Shown piece after piece: positions 15,853-22,321 of a DNA stretch of 23,137 bases (position 1 is its first letter; each line of letters starts with the position of its first letter). Source of the DNA: UMGS363 sp964402055 (GTDB lineage Bacteria; Bacillota; Clostridia; Oscillospirales; Ruminococcaceae); contig CAYOAV010000029.1 in NCBI GenBank assembly GCA_964402055.1, positions 1 through 23,137 on the forward strand, given 5' to 3'. The translations under genes were made by a program, and so were the position numbers. A model generated the notes under the pieces. That model saw only the letters and a program-made list of their open reading frames with translations, made no database searches and was not told the origin of the DNA.

Positions 15853-17109
15853 TTAATCAGAGCTTTCCTGATTTGGAACAATTATGACAGCCTCCTGCCC
15901 CAATTGATTAAACCTTGTTTCAAAAAGCTTCATATCATATGCTACAATTCCTCTTAAGGGATCATTTATATAAACCTCTCCCTTATCCATATTATATCCT
16001 GTAAGCAGCAAACAATGTTCACCCGAAACCCATGTAACTGTTTCGCCTGTTTCACGAACGACCCATGATCTTCCAACCTTCGTTCCTTTCATATTAACGC
16101 TCGCCCAGACCACAGTCGGATACCCGTTATCTATTGCCGCATAAAGCGAATTTGCTGAACAGCCTGTTATATTCCTTACTACCCATTTTCCCTCTTTATC
16201 ATTTTCAGCAAGATAATTTTCTGCGGCTTGAACGATAGCTTTTGAAAAACAACCATAAGCAAATACACTTCTCGGATCGCCGACAAAAACCTCCCTGTAA
16301 TCAGCCGCCCTGTATTCTCCCTTTGGAAGATAATTATCAGACATATCAAGCTTATCCACATCATAGCCTATATAATTAAGCAGCATTGTAAGCGATGTTA
16401 TTTCACAACCTGTTGGGAGTTCGGGCTTCTGCAATATCATATCAACAGGAATATACTTATTTTTTCCTGTTTCAGGCTCTGCAACATAAACATTAAGCGT
16501 TGCAGATTTTCTTTTTTTACCCTCTTCTCTGACGCATATTTTATAAATTCCGCCCTGACAGTTTATTATCGAAAGAGCCTCGCCCGACATTTTTCTCCAA
16601 CTGCTGCCGCCATTAATGCTCACTTCATATTTTTTCGATTCATCATAATTATCAATATAGAGCTTAATTTTGCCATCTTTAAATATCTTATCCGATGTAT
16701 TTTCTGTTGATATTTTTATCGGGTAAGACTTTTCGCCGTTTTCAACATTTACGGTAACAGTATCTGAATATGTTTTAACGCCTTTTTTATCCTTTTTCAA
16801 TATTGATATGTAGTAATTTCCTGCTTTTACATTTACATAGTTAATCTTTTTAGGAACATTTATCTTATAGTATTTTCCCTTTAGCATATCGAAGCTGACA
16901 TAATAAGAACAGCTCTCATCAGGATTTATTATTTCAACCAGGATTTCACCGTCATTCTCATCTTCAGTGCAATTCGTCACAGAAACCGTAAATTTTATCT
17001 CATCGCCATATATCCGCATATCCTCGGCATTCACGTTAATAGCTGACATAAATATCAAACAAAAGAAGATTGCCAAAAGACTTAATATTTTTTTCATCTT
17101 TTTCACCAT
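15853..17109 (-). CDS. Secreted C39-type cysteine peptidase-like protein
   Basis: 418 residues. A signal peptide is clear: basic start MVKKMKKIL, hydrophobic core and probable cleavage after VNA near residue 28. Residues 30-215 look like beta-rich extracellular modules (NYYISILKKDKKG, KYEVSINGGSSWRKMSG). The C-terminal part (about 225-415) is a Peptidase_C39_2 papain-like domain with Cys235 in LPTGCEITSLTMLLNYIGY, His365 in SGEHCLLLTGY and Asp383 in YINDPL, a complete Cys-His-Asp set. The start ATG 17109 shares a base with the stop of the upstream PASTA gene (TGATG), and no ribosome site is seen, so translation is coupled. Likely a wall-associated or secreted peptidase or peptide-binding protein; the substrate is unknown. 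Confidence 0.86.
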   Translation of the reverse strand: MVKKMKKILSLLAIFFCLIFMSAINVNAEDMRIYGDEIKFTVSVTNCTEDENDGEILVEIINPDESCSYYVSFDMLKGKYYKINVPKKINYVNVKAGNYYISILKKDKKGVKTYSDTVTVNVENGEKSYPIKISTENTSDKIFKDGKIKLYIDNYDESKKYEVSINGGSSWRKMSGEALSIINCQGGIYKICVREEGKKRKSATLNVYVAEPETGKNKYIPVDMILQKPELPTGCEITSLTMLLNYIGYDVDKLDMSDNYLPKGEYRAADYREVFVGDPRSVFAYGCFSKAIVQAAENYLAENDKEGKWVVRNITGCSANSLYAAIDNGYPTVVWASVNMKGTKVGRSWVVRETGETVTWVSGEHCLLLTGYNMDKGEVYINDPLRGIVAYDMKLFETRFNQLGQEAVIIVPNQESSD

Positions 17110-18275
17110 CAACTTATTTCATAAAAAGATTCATAAATTGTAATTACATGAATACCATTATAATATTCACCAACATTACCACCAGATATAGAAACAACAT
17201 ATCCAGGTAATATATCCTCGGTTGGACACATCAAAACTTGGTAGGGTAATCCAAGCTTTTTTAGTTCTGTTATGTAGTCATCAACAGTCAGTCCACTATA
17301 TGGGGGAATCTTTTCAGATGCTTCACCCGATGAATTGACCCAAAGTGTTATAATTTCATCCTCAAATATTTCCTGCCCATACTCTGTACTCTGATCAAAC
17401 ACAAAGTCCTTAAATGTATCATTATTGGCGGCATACTCAATATTATACTTAACACCTGCTTTATCAAGTACAGACTTCGCTTCTGATATATGCTGATTAA
17501 ATACTGTCGGTGCTACAATCCTTTGACCTGCTCCTATTTCTAATACGATCTCATATTCTGCGGGAACTTTTGATTTTTCAGGAATATTTTGAGAAATAAC
17601 CAACCCTTTTTCAGTAAGTTCACTTTCCTTTTCAAAAAAATTAGCCTTTAAATTGCAATTATTCAGTAGCTGTTCTGCTTCCTCTCTTGTCATTCCCACA
17701 ACATCAGGGACAATGCTCTTTTCATCTCCCAAGCTTACTACAATTTTTATCTCATCATTCTTGTCAATAAAACCATCCGATGGAAAGCTATATGAAATAA
17801 TCTCACCTTTATTGTAGTCAGAGTTATATTCCTCGATAATAGAATATTTTATTTCATTTTCCTTTAAATATCTTTCCAATGCATCCAAAGACATTGTTGA
17901 TATCCCCTGTGATATGAACTCTCCTGTAGCCTTAGCCTTTTTCAATTTTTCAAGCTTTTCCGAAATAAGATTACTACCCGTTTCATCAAAGCCTTTATCA
18001 AGCCATTCCATAGCCATATCAAAATTGCGATTTTCTTCATATATTTCTGCAATGCTAATATATGCGTCAGTATTTTTAGGATCAATTTCAATTATTTTCT
18101 CAAAAACAGCAATTGCCTCTTCAAAATTCTGTTCTGTAATAAAATTATATGCTTTTTCAATCATTACTGCAGCATCAGTCTGTTCCTTTGCCTTAAATTG
18201 AATAAATACAAACGCAAGCACAATTATTATAAGTGATATTCCGACAGGTATTACTATTTTAAGTCTTGTTTTCAA
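17109..18275 (-). CDS. Membrane-anchored TPR/PASTA-repeat protein without kinase domain
   Basis: 388 residues from TTG 18275. One membrane helix (about 7-27) is followed by a TPR-like helical region (about 38-113: FEEAIAVFEKIIEIDPKNTDAYISIAEIYEENRNFD in family form). Four PASTA-like repeats fill the rest (about 118-183, 187-248, 252-316, 322-383); the second is the clearest (VPDVVGMTREEAEQLL ... VISQNIPEKSKVP). PASTA domains elsewhere bind uncrosslinked peptidoglycan and usually sit on Ser/Thr kinases or PBPs; here no kinase is attached. The TTG start has AAGGTGG eight bases upstream. The frame is open to GTG 18341 and ATG 18335, adding about 20 residues, but those starts lack a ribosome site and fall at the predicted transcription start. 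It is coupled to the C39 gene. Confidence 0.82.
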   Translation of the reverse strand: MKTRLKIVIPVGISLIIIVLAFVFIQFKAKEQTDAAVMIEKAYNFITEQNFEEAIAVFEKIIEIDPKNTDAYISIAEIYEENRNFDMAMEWLDKGFDETGSNLISEKLEKLKKAKATGEFISQGISTMSLDALERYLKENEIKYSIIEEYNSDYNKGEIISYSFPSDGFIDKNDEIKIVVSLGDEKSIVPDVVGMTREEAEQLLNNCNLKANFFEKESELTEKGLVISQNIPEKSKVPAEYEIVLEIGAGQRIVAPTVFNQHISEAKSVLDKAGVKYNIEYAANNDTFKDFVFDQSTEYGQEIFEDEIITLWVNSSGEASEKIPPYSGLTVDDYITELKKLGLPYQVLMCPTEDILPGYVVSISGGNVGEYYNGIHVITIYESFYEIS

Positions 18276-18346
18276 TTTAAATTCCACCTTTTTAATTTTT
18301 TTAACGTGAAATGTCAGATTTTCATCTTCATACATCCCCACTTGTT

Positions 18347-18375
18347 ATTATACACCCCCCCCCGAATACTTTCAA
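18347..18375 (-). promoter_or_regulatory. Promoter of the PASTA/C39 operon with a 9-base poly-G spacer tract
   Basis: On the minus strand TTGAAA (18375-18370), 17 bases, TATAAT (18352-18347). The spacer contains nine consecutive G (C on the plus strand, 18355-18363). Spacing is optimal with nine; gain or loss of bases would move it away from 17. Confidence 0.72.
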
Positions 18376-18500
18376 TATGTAAGTAAAAATGACACTTGAC
18401 TTTATTTTTTACCAAAAATATCCAGAAATAATTATTTTTCTCAACGCAAATACCACTTTTTTAAAATAATCAGAAATTTTCAAAAATCCTCTAAAAAGTG
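18376..18500. other. AT-rich intergenic stretch, nothing recognised
   Basis: Between the PASTA operon promoter and the next plus-strand promoter. It has several A and T runs but no open frame with a ribosome site, no clear hairpin and no repeat. Confidence 0.6.
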
Positions 18501-18529
18501 TTGACATAACAATAAAATTAAGCTATAAT
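18501..18529 (+). promoter_or_regulatory. Strong promoter with no gene directly behind it
   Basis: TTGACA (18501-18506), 17 bases, TATAAT (18524-18529), a perfect match. The next coding start (metG) is more than 430 bases away, beyond another two promoters and a terminator. Confidence 0.82.
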
Positions 18530-18535
18530 ATAAAG

Positions 18536-18700
18536 ATATAACCATTTAACATACTGCGGATTTTGTAATTATATTACACAACATATAGCTGATTTTTGCC
18601 GCAGTTTCTAATCCTTTCTATACACCAAGCGGCAAAGTTGCCTAAATATCACAATTGTATATGCAGATAATTGTGCAACTATACAAAAAAGATTTTTTTA
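18536..18700 (+). ncRNA. Candidate structured RNA upstream of metG
   Basis: Sequence downstream of the 18501 promoter has pairing elements that compete. CTGCGG (18554-18559) can pair with CCGCAG (18599-18604), or the same 3' segment TTTGCCGC (18595-18602) with GCGGCAAA (18629-18636). A third hairpin joins AGTTG (18636-18640) and CACAATT (18650-18656) to AATTGTG and CAACT (18669-18680), followed a little later by a T run (18693-18699). There is no plausible open frame. It could be a small RNA or a leader; I cannot match it to 6S RNA, a SAM riboswitch or a T-box. Confidence 0.4.
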
Positions 18701-18711
18701 GCCAAAAACTG

Positions 18712-18740
18712 TTGACGTTAGCCGTTATATGGTTTATAAT
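18712..18740 (+). promoter_or_regulatory. Second strong promoter upstream of metG
   Basis: TTGACG (18712-18717), 17 bases, TATAAT (18735-18740). Transcription would start near 18747 and meet an intrinsic terminator at 18883. Confidence 0.8.
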
Positions 18741-18746
18741 AATAAC

Positions 18747-18883
18747 GATGTTAGAATTCTTCTAAATTCTTTAAAATGTTTAACATCCGTTTTGTTGTCT
18801 CCTTTCTTTTGTTCTACACATATTTTATTTCATCTTATTTTATTTCATTTTTTCCCAAGGCTCGTTGCCTTGGGATTTTTTTT
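18747..18883 (+). ncRNA. Candidate short terminated transcript (about 135 bases)
   Basis: It lies between the 18712 promoter and a perfect terminator. The 5' part can fold (TTAGAA-TTC-TTCTAA at 18751-18765; GATGTTA with TAACATC around 18748-18787), followed by a pyrimidine-rich, poorly structured stretch. An open frame starting ATG 18776 has no ribosome site and passes through the terminator, so it is not credited. It may be a small RNA, or an attenuated leader of metG. Confidence 0.45.
18854..18883 (+). terminator. Intrinsic terminator upstream of metG
   Basis: Perfect seven-pair stem CCCAAGG (18854-18860) with CCTTGGG (18868-18874), seven-base loop, then A and eight T. Confidence 0.93.
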
Positions 18884-18901
18884 GCATATTTTGTGTTCCG
18901 C

Positions 18902-18930
18902 TTGATTTTCAGTGCGGAATATGGTATAAT
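18902..18930 (+). promoter_or_regulatory. metG promoter
   Basis: TTGATT (18902-18907), 17 bases, TATAAT (18925-18930) with an extended -10 TG (TGGTATAAT). It starts after the upstream terminator, so metG has its own promoter. An inverted repeat TTCCGC (18896-18901) / GCGGAA (18914-18919) straddles the -35 and could be a protein site. Confidence 0.82.
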
Positions 18931-18962
18931 ATACCTGATTTTATTTTTCGGGAGGAATTATT

Positions 18963-20897
18963 ATGGAGAAAAAACCTTTCTATATTACAACACCTATTTA
19001 TTACCCTTCGGGAAATCCGCATATCGGTCATTGCTATACAACCGTTGCTTGCGATACTATCGCAAGATATAAGCGTATGCAGGGCTATGACGTTATGTTC
19101 CTCACAGGAACGGATGAGCATGGTCAGAAAATTGAGGAAAAAGCAAAAGCCGCAGGCGTTACACCAAAGCAGTATGTTGACGAAATAGTTAAAACCTTTA
19201 AAAAGCTTTGGGAATGTATGGGCATAAGCTACGATCGCTATATCCGTACAACCGATGATTACCACGTTGAAGCCGTGCAGAAAATATTCAAGGCTCTTTA
19301 CGATAAGGGTTATATCTATAAGGGCGAATATGTCGGAAAATACTGCACCCCCTGCGAAAGCTTCTGGACGGAATCACAGCTCGTTGACGGGAAATGCCCC
19401 GACTGCGGCAGAGATGTCATAGAAGCAAAGGAGGAAGCTTATTTCTTCAAAATGTCCCCATTTGCGGACAGAATTGAGAAGCTCCTTACAGAAACTGATT
19501 ACCTCCGCCCGAAAACAAGAGCTACCGAGCTTGTAAACAACTTCATAAAGCCAGGCCTTGAGGATCTCTGCGTTTCAAGAACCAGCTTCAAATGGGGCAT
19601 TCCTATCACATTTGACCCCGACCACGTTGTTTATGTATGGATAGACGCTCTTTCCAACTATATCACAGCACTTGGCTATGAAAATAATGCTCATAACGAT
19701 TACGATAAATTCTGGCCCGCCGATGTCCATATGGTTGCAAAGGATATTATGCGTTTCCATGCTATTATCTGGCCTGCAATGCTCATGGCTCTTGAACTTC
19801 CACTTCCTAAGCACCTCGCCGTACATGGCTGGATAACCTTTAACGGACAGAAAATGAGCAAATCCCTCGGAAATGTAGTTGATCCTTTTGTTTTAAGTGA
19901 AAGATACGGTGCAGACGCTATCCGTTACCATATTATGCGTGAAATGGCTCTCGGAGCAGACAGTGCATTCTCAAATGAAATAATGATAAACCGTATCAAT
20001 TCCGACCTCGCAAATGGTCTTGGCAACCTCGTTTCAAGAACAGTCGCAATGACAATAAAATATTTCGATGGAACTCTCCCAACCGAAAAGCAGAGCGGAG
20101 ATTTCGATAATGAGCTTATCGCAGAAGCTTCTTCACTTCTCGCTAAAACCGATGAATGTATCGAAAACACCAAGCTCCAGGACGCTCTTATTGAGATATT
20201 CAAGGTCGTTTCACGCTCAAATAAATATATTGACGAAACAACACCTTGGATTCTCGCCAAGGACGAGGCAAATAAACCAAGACTTGCGGCAGTTCTCTAT
20301 AACCTGCTTGAAGCTATCAGAATCATATCAGGTGTGCTTTATCCGTTTATGCCTGCAACAATGCCAAAGGTGTGGGAACAGATAGGTGCGGCTGAAAGCG
20401 ACGTTGAATATGATAAGCTTGGAAAATTCGGTGTGCTTTCCGCAAATGTCACCGTTAAAAAGGGCGACCTGCTCTTCCCGAGAATAGATGTTGAAAAGGA
20501 AATTGATGAGCTTAACGCACTTATCAAGGAAAATGAACCAACCGAGGAAAATTCCAACGTTGTTCCGCTTGCTGACCTTATCACAATTGACGATTTCGGC
20601 AAGGTTGACCTCAGAGTTGCCGAGGTAAAGGAATGTGAAAAGATACCCAAGGCTAAAAAGCTTCTTAAATTACAGCTTGACGACGGAATGGGCGGCAGAC
20701 AGGTAGTTTCGGGAATTGCAAAATGGTATACCCCCGAGGAGCTTGTCGGCAAAAAGGTAATAGTAGTAGCTAACCTCTCCCCTGCGAAGCTCTGCGGAGT
20801 TGAGAGCGAGGGAATGATAGTTGCGGCTGATGTCGGAGAGGATGCGAAAGTAATTTTCATCGACAACGATGTTCCGAACGGCTCAAAGCTTGGATAA
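18963..20897 (+). CDS. metG: Methionine--tRNA ligase
   Basis: 644 residues. Class I synthetase that charges tRNA-Met. HIGH is HIGH-like HIGH/HIGH at 20-23 (PHIGH), KMSKS at 297-301 (GQKMSKSLGN). The zinc knuckle has Cys128, 131, 145 and 148 (CTPC and CPDC), a single-knuckle form. The catalytic domain is followed by a helical anticodon-binding domain (about 335-510) and a C-terminal OB-fold tRNA-binding domain (about 540-644: DFGKVDLRVAEVKECE, VVSGIAKWYTPEELVGK), which makes the enzyme dimeric in relatives. The start follows GGGAGG. It has its own promoter and terminator and so is monocistronic. Confidence 0.97.
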   Translation: MEKKPFYITTPIYYPSGNPHIGHCYTTVACDTIARYKRMQGYDVMFLTGTDEHGQKIEEKAKAAGVTPKQYVDEIVKTFKKLWECMGISYDRYIRTTDDYHVEAVQKIFKALYDKGYIYKGEYVGKYCTPCESFWTESQLVDGKCPDCGRDVIEAKEEAYFFKMSPFADRIEKLLTETDYLRPKTRATELVNNFIKPGLEDLCVSRTSFKWGIPITFDPDHVVYVWIDALSNYITALGYENNAHNDYDKFWPADVHMVAKDIMRFHAIIWPAMLMALELPLPKHLAVHGWITFNGQKMSKSLGNVVDPFVLSERYGADAIRYHIMREMALGADSAFSNEIMINRINSDLANGLGNLVSRTVAMTIKYFDGTLPTEKQSGDFDNELIAEASSLLAKTDECIENTKLQDALIEIFKVVSRSNKYIDETTPWILAKDEANKPRLAAVLYNLLEAIRIISGVLYPFMPATMPKVWEQIGAAESDVEYDKLGKFGVLSANVTVKKGDLLFPRIDVEKEIDELNALIKENEPTEENSNVVPLADLITIDDFGKVDLRVAEVKECEKIPKAKKLLKLQLDDGMGGRQVVSGIAKWYTPEELVGKKVIVVANLSPAKLCGVESEGMIVAADVGEDAKVIFIDNDVPNGSKLG

Positions 20898-20903
20898 ATA
20901 AAT

Positions 20904-20937
20904 AAAATGCAGTCCACTTTTTGTGAACTGCATTTTT
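20904..20937 (+). terminator. metG terminator, first copy of a 32-base repeat
   Basis: Stem ATGCAGT (20907-20913) with ACTGCAT (20927-20933), C-A mismatch, CAC with GTG, five-T loop, then five T. Bases 20904-20935 are identical to 22233-22264. It also closes the convergent zinc-ribbon gene (A run on the other side). Confidence 0.93.
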
Positions 20938-20938
20938 A

Positions 20939-21328
20939 TTATACATAATATGTAGTAGGTTTTGTAAGCAACGCTATAAGATCAATAATTGTACCAATAA
21001 ATAATAATCCAAATGTACAGAAATAAATGATTCCTGACAGAATTTTCCCCTCATAGAACTTGTGCAATCCTCCTAAACCAAAAAATCCTGCACAGCATAA
21101 GATTATTGACACCCATTTATTCTTTGGTTTACCAGCAATAACAACACCATTAACGTTATTATTGGTATTAGTATTCATATTTGAATTATTGATAACAATT
21201 TGCGGCTGTGCCGCAGCTGCATTAGAATGGAACTCCTCGACCTGCCTTCCGCAATTTGTACATATAACTGCGTCAGCTGGTATAGTTACACCACAGTGCT
21301 TACAAAATTTTGTTGCATTTTCGCCCAT
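20939..21328 (-). CDS. Zinc-ribbon plus TM2-domain membrane protein
   Basis: 129 residues. The N-terminus is a zinc ribbon with CKHC (Cys9, Cys12) and CTNC (Cys23, Cys26). A low-complexity Asn-rich linker follows (INNSNMNTNTNNNVNG). Residues 72-122 form a TM2 domain, two membrane helices joined by a short turn, with GLGGLHKFYEGK and GTIIDLIALL. Such proteins are widespread in gut Firmicutes and of unknown function. The start is ATG 21328 with TAGGAGG upstream. It converges on metG, sharing its terminator, and diverges from the XRE gene. Confidence 0.88.
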   Translation of the reverse strand: MGENATKFCKHCGVTIPADAVICTNCGRQVEEFHSNAAAAQPQIVINNSNMNTNTNNNVNGVVIAGKPKNKWVSIILCCAGFFGLGGLHKFYEGKILSGIIYFCTFGLLFIGTIIDLIALLTKPTTYYV

Positions 21329-21354
21329 ATTAGCATCCTCCTATATTTTTTTAC

Positions 21355-21383
21355 ATTATATCACATATACCCTTATTTGTCAA
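21355..21383 (-). promoter_or_regulatory. Promoter of the zinc-ribbon/TM2 gene
   Basis: On the minus strand TTGACA (21383-21378), 17 bases, TATAAT (21360-21355). Confidence 0.82.
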
Positions 21384-21390
21384 GTGTTTT

Positions 21391-21457
21391 AATCATTGGT
21401 GATTAGTAAAATAATATCCATAGTGATATTCTTATATCATTTAAAGTAGAGTATAAT
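21391..21457 (+). promoter_or_regulatory. XRE gene promoter region with two inverted repeats
   Basis: TATAAT at 21452-21457 serves the XRE gene; the -35 is weak. Two inverted repeats lie between the divergent promoters: AATCA-TTGG-TGATT (21391-21404) and TGATAT-TCTT-ATATCA (21424-21439). They have matching four-base centres and shared TGAT half-site sequence and could bind the XRE protein. Confidence 0.55.
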
Positions 21458-21477
21458 AATCATTAGGAGGGTATAGT

Positions 21478-21771
21478 ATGATTTTATTTATAGCTGAACG
21501 CATAAAAACACTTCGTGAAAAGGCTGGTCTTACCCAAACACAGCTCGCTAAACGTTTGGGCATTTCAAGAAGTGCTGTAAACTCGTGGGAAATGTCACTT
21601 TCCACACCCTCAAGCATATATTTAGTTGAATTATCACGCATTTTCGGAGTTTCAACCGATTATCTGCTAAGTCTTGACGATCGTGTAAAGATAGATATTT
21701 CTGATCTTAATGAGCAAGAACAGGAAATAATAATAAAAACCGTTGATTATTTTAAGTCTTTAAAAGAGTGA
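21478..21771 (+). CDS. XRE-family (Cro/C1-type) DNA-binding protein
   Basis: 97 residues. Residues 7-63 are a complete HTH_3 domain: ERIKTLREKAGLTQTQLAKR, LGISRSAVNSWEMSLSTPS, LVELSRIFGVSTDYLLSLDD. The short C-terminal tail (NEQEQEIIIKTVDYFKSL) is a helix typical of this group. The ribosome site is TTAGGAGGG. It is divergent from the zinc-ribbon/TM2 gene, with two inverted repeats between them, and upstream of a toxin-like remnant. It may be a local repressor or part of a former toxin-antitoxin or phage-type module. Confidence 0.9.
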   Translation: MILFIAERIKTLREKAGLTQTQLAKRLGISRSAVNSWEMSLSTPSSIYLVELSRIFGVSTDYLLSLDDRVKIDISDLNEQEQEIIIKTVDYFKSLKE

Positions 21772-21780
21772 ATTAATCAA

Positions 21781-21817
21781 GCCGAAAATCAGTTTTAATA
21801 GTTAAAAGATTTTCAGC
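21781..21817 (+). other. Hairpin after the XRE gene
   Basis: GCCGAAAATC (21781-21790) pairs with GATTTTCAGC (21808-21817) with one mismatch and a 17-base loop. No T run follows, so a terminator role is uncertain. Confidence 0.35.
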
Positions 21818-21881
21818 TAGAATTTTCGAGCTTTGAGCTTTAAATAGTATTGGTGTTTAGTTTAATCACATTCTAAGAAAA

Positions 21882-21981
21882 CGCTGATTAATACGTTTCT
21901 GTCGTTTTTCAAAATGTACTCAAAGGCGCAAACTCGTACATTTTTCAAAACGGCGAAACGAACGCTTTGCTTTAATCAGCG
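21882..21981. repeat. 100-base inverted-repeat element (MITE-like)
   Basis: The ends CGCTGATTAA (21882-21891) and TTAATCAGCG (21972-21981) are perfect complements. Further matching continues inward with small bulges (ACGTTTC/GAAACG, CGTTTT/AAAACG, AATGTAC/GTACATT), leaving a central loop at about 21920-21935. No transposase and no clear target duplication are visible. It ends eight bases before the toxin-like gene and takes the place where a ribosome site would be. Confidence 0.65.
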
Positions 21982-21989
21982 GATTCCTA

Positions 21990-22295
21990 ATGGATTATAG
22001 TTTTGATTATGATATTTATAAGCTTTCAAATAAGTTTATAACGGATTATCCAACTTCTAAATATCCTGAACTGCTTTACAAATCGGATAGACCACATTAC
22101 TGTTTACTTATAGAGACCCATTGTGATTATTTTATATGTATACCGTTTCGTTCAAACATAGAACATACTAATGCGTTTCTATTCAAAAACACCAATCGTA
22201 GTAAAAATTCACATTCCGGATTAGATTATAGCAAAATGCAGTCCACTTTTTGTGAACTGCATTTATTATTGCTCAGTCAACCCTTGCCATGTTAA
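21990..22295 (+). pseudogene. Truncated ToxN/TenpN-like toxin gene
   Basis: The 101-codon frame has two parts. Residues 1-81 look like a real protein, with RPHYCLLIETHCDYFICIPFRS and IEHTNAF...HSGLDYSK in pieces that recall the ToxN/TenpN/AbiQ endoribonuclease toxins of type III toxin-antitoxin systems (a PLRS-type strand and a final GIDFSK). From residue 82 the frame reads straight into the second copy of the metG terminator repeat (MQSTFCELH), so the normal C-terminal half is missing. No ribosome site precedes the ATG; a hairpin element abuts it. No tandem-repeat RNA antitoxin is visible upstream. The family call is by motif memory and is moderate; the truncation is clear only if that call is right. 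Confidence 0.5.
22233..22264 (+). repeat. Second copy of the metG terminator repeat
   Basis: 32 bases identical to 20904-20935, here at the end of the toxin-like gene. The T run is interrupted (TTTATTATT), so it is a weaker terminator. The two copies are in direct orientation, 1,329 bases apart. Confidence 0.9.
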
Positions 22296-22321
22296 ATGAC
22301 GAGCAAGCCACTTATTGAATA

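Noticed and set aside
18620..18700. 6S RNA, SAM riboswitch or T-box for metG
   Set aside because: None of the conserved motifs of these RNAs (T-box TGGTACC, SAM kink-turn sequences, a long bulged 6S hairpin) can be found.
18776..19072. Open frame of 98 codons upstream of metG, hydrophobic and Phe-rich
   Set aside because: It has no ribosome site, passes through a perfect intrinsic terminator and overlaps the metG start in another frame. Its composition reflects the T-rich untranslated stretch.
21780..21989. Tandem-repeat RNA antitoxin expected for a type III toxin-antitoxin locus
   Set aside because: No tandem repeats of suitable length are visible; the space holds two hairpins instead.
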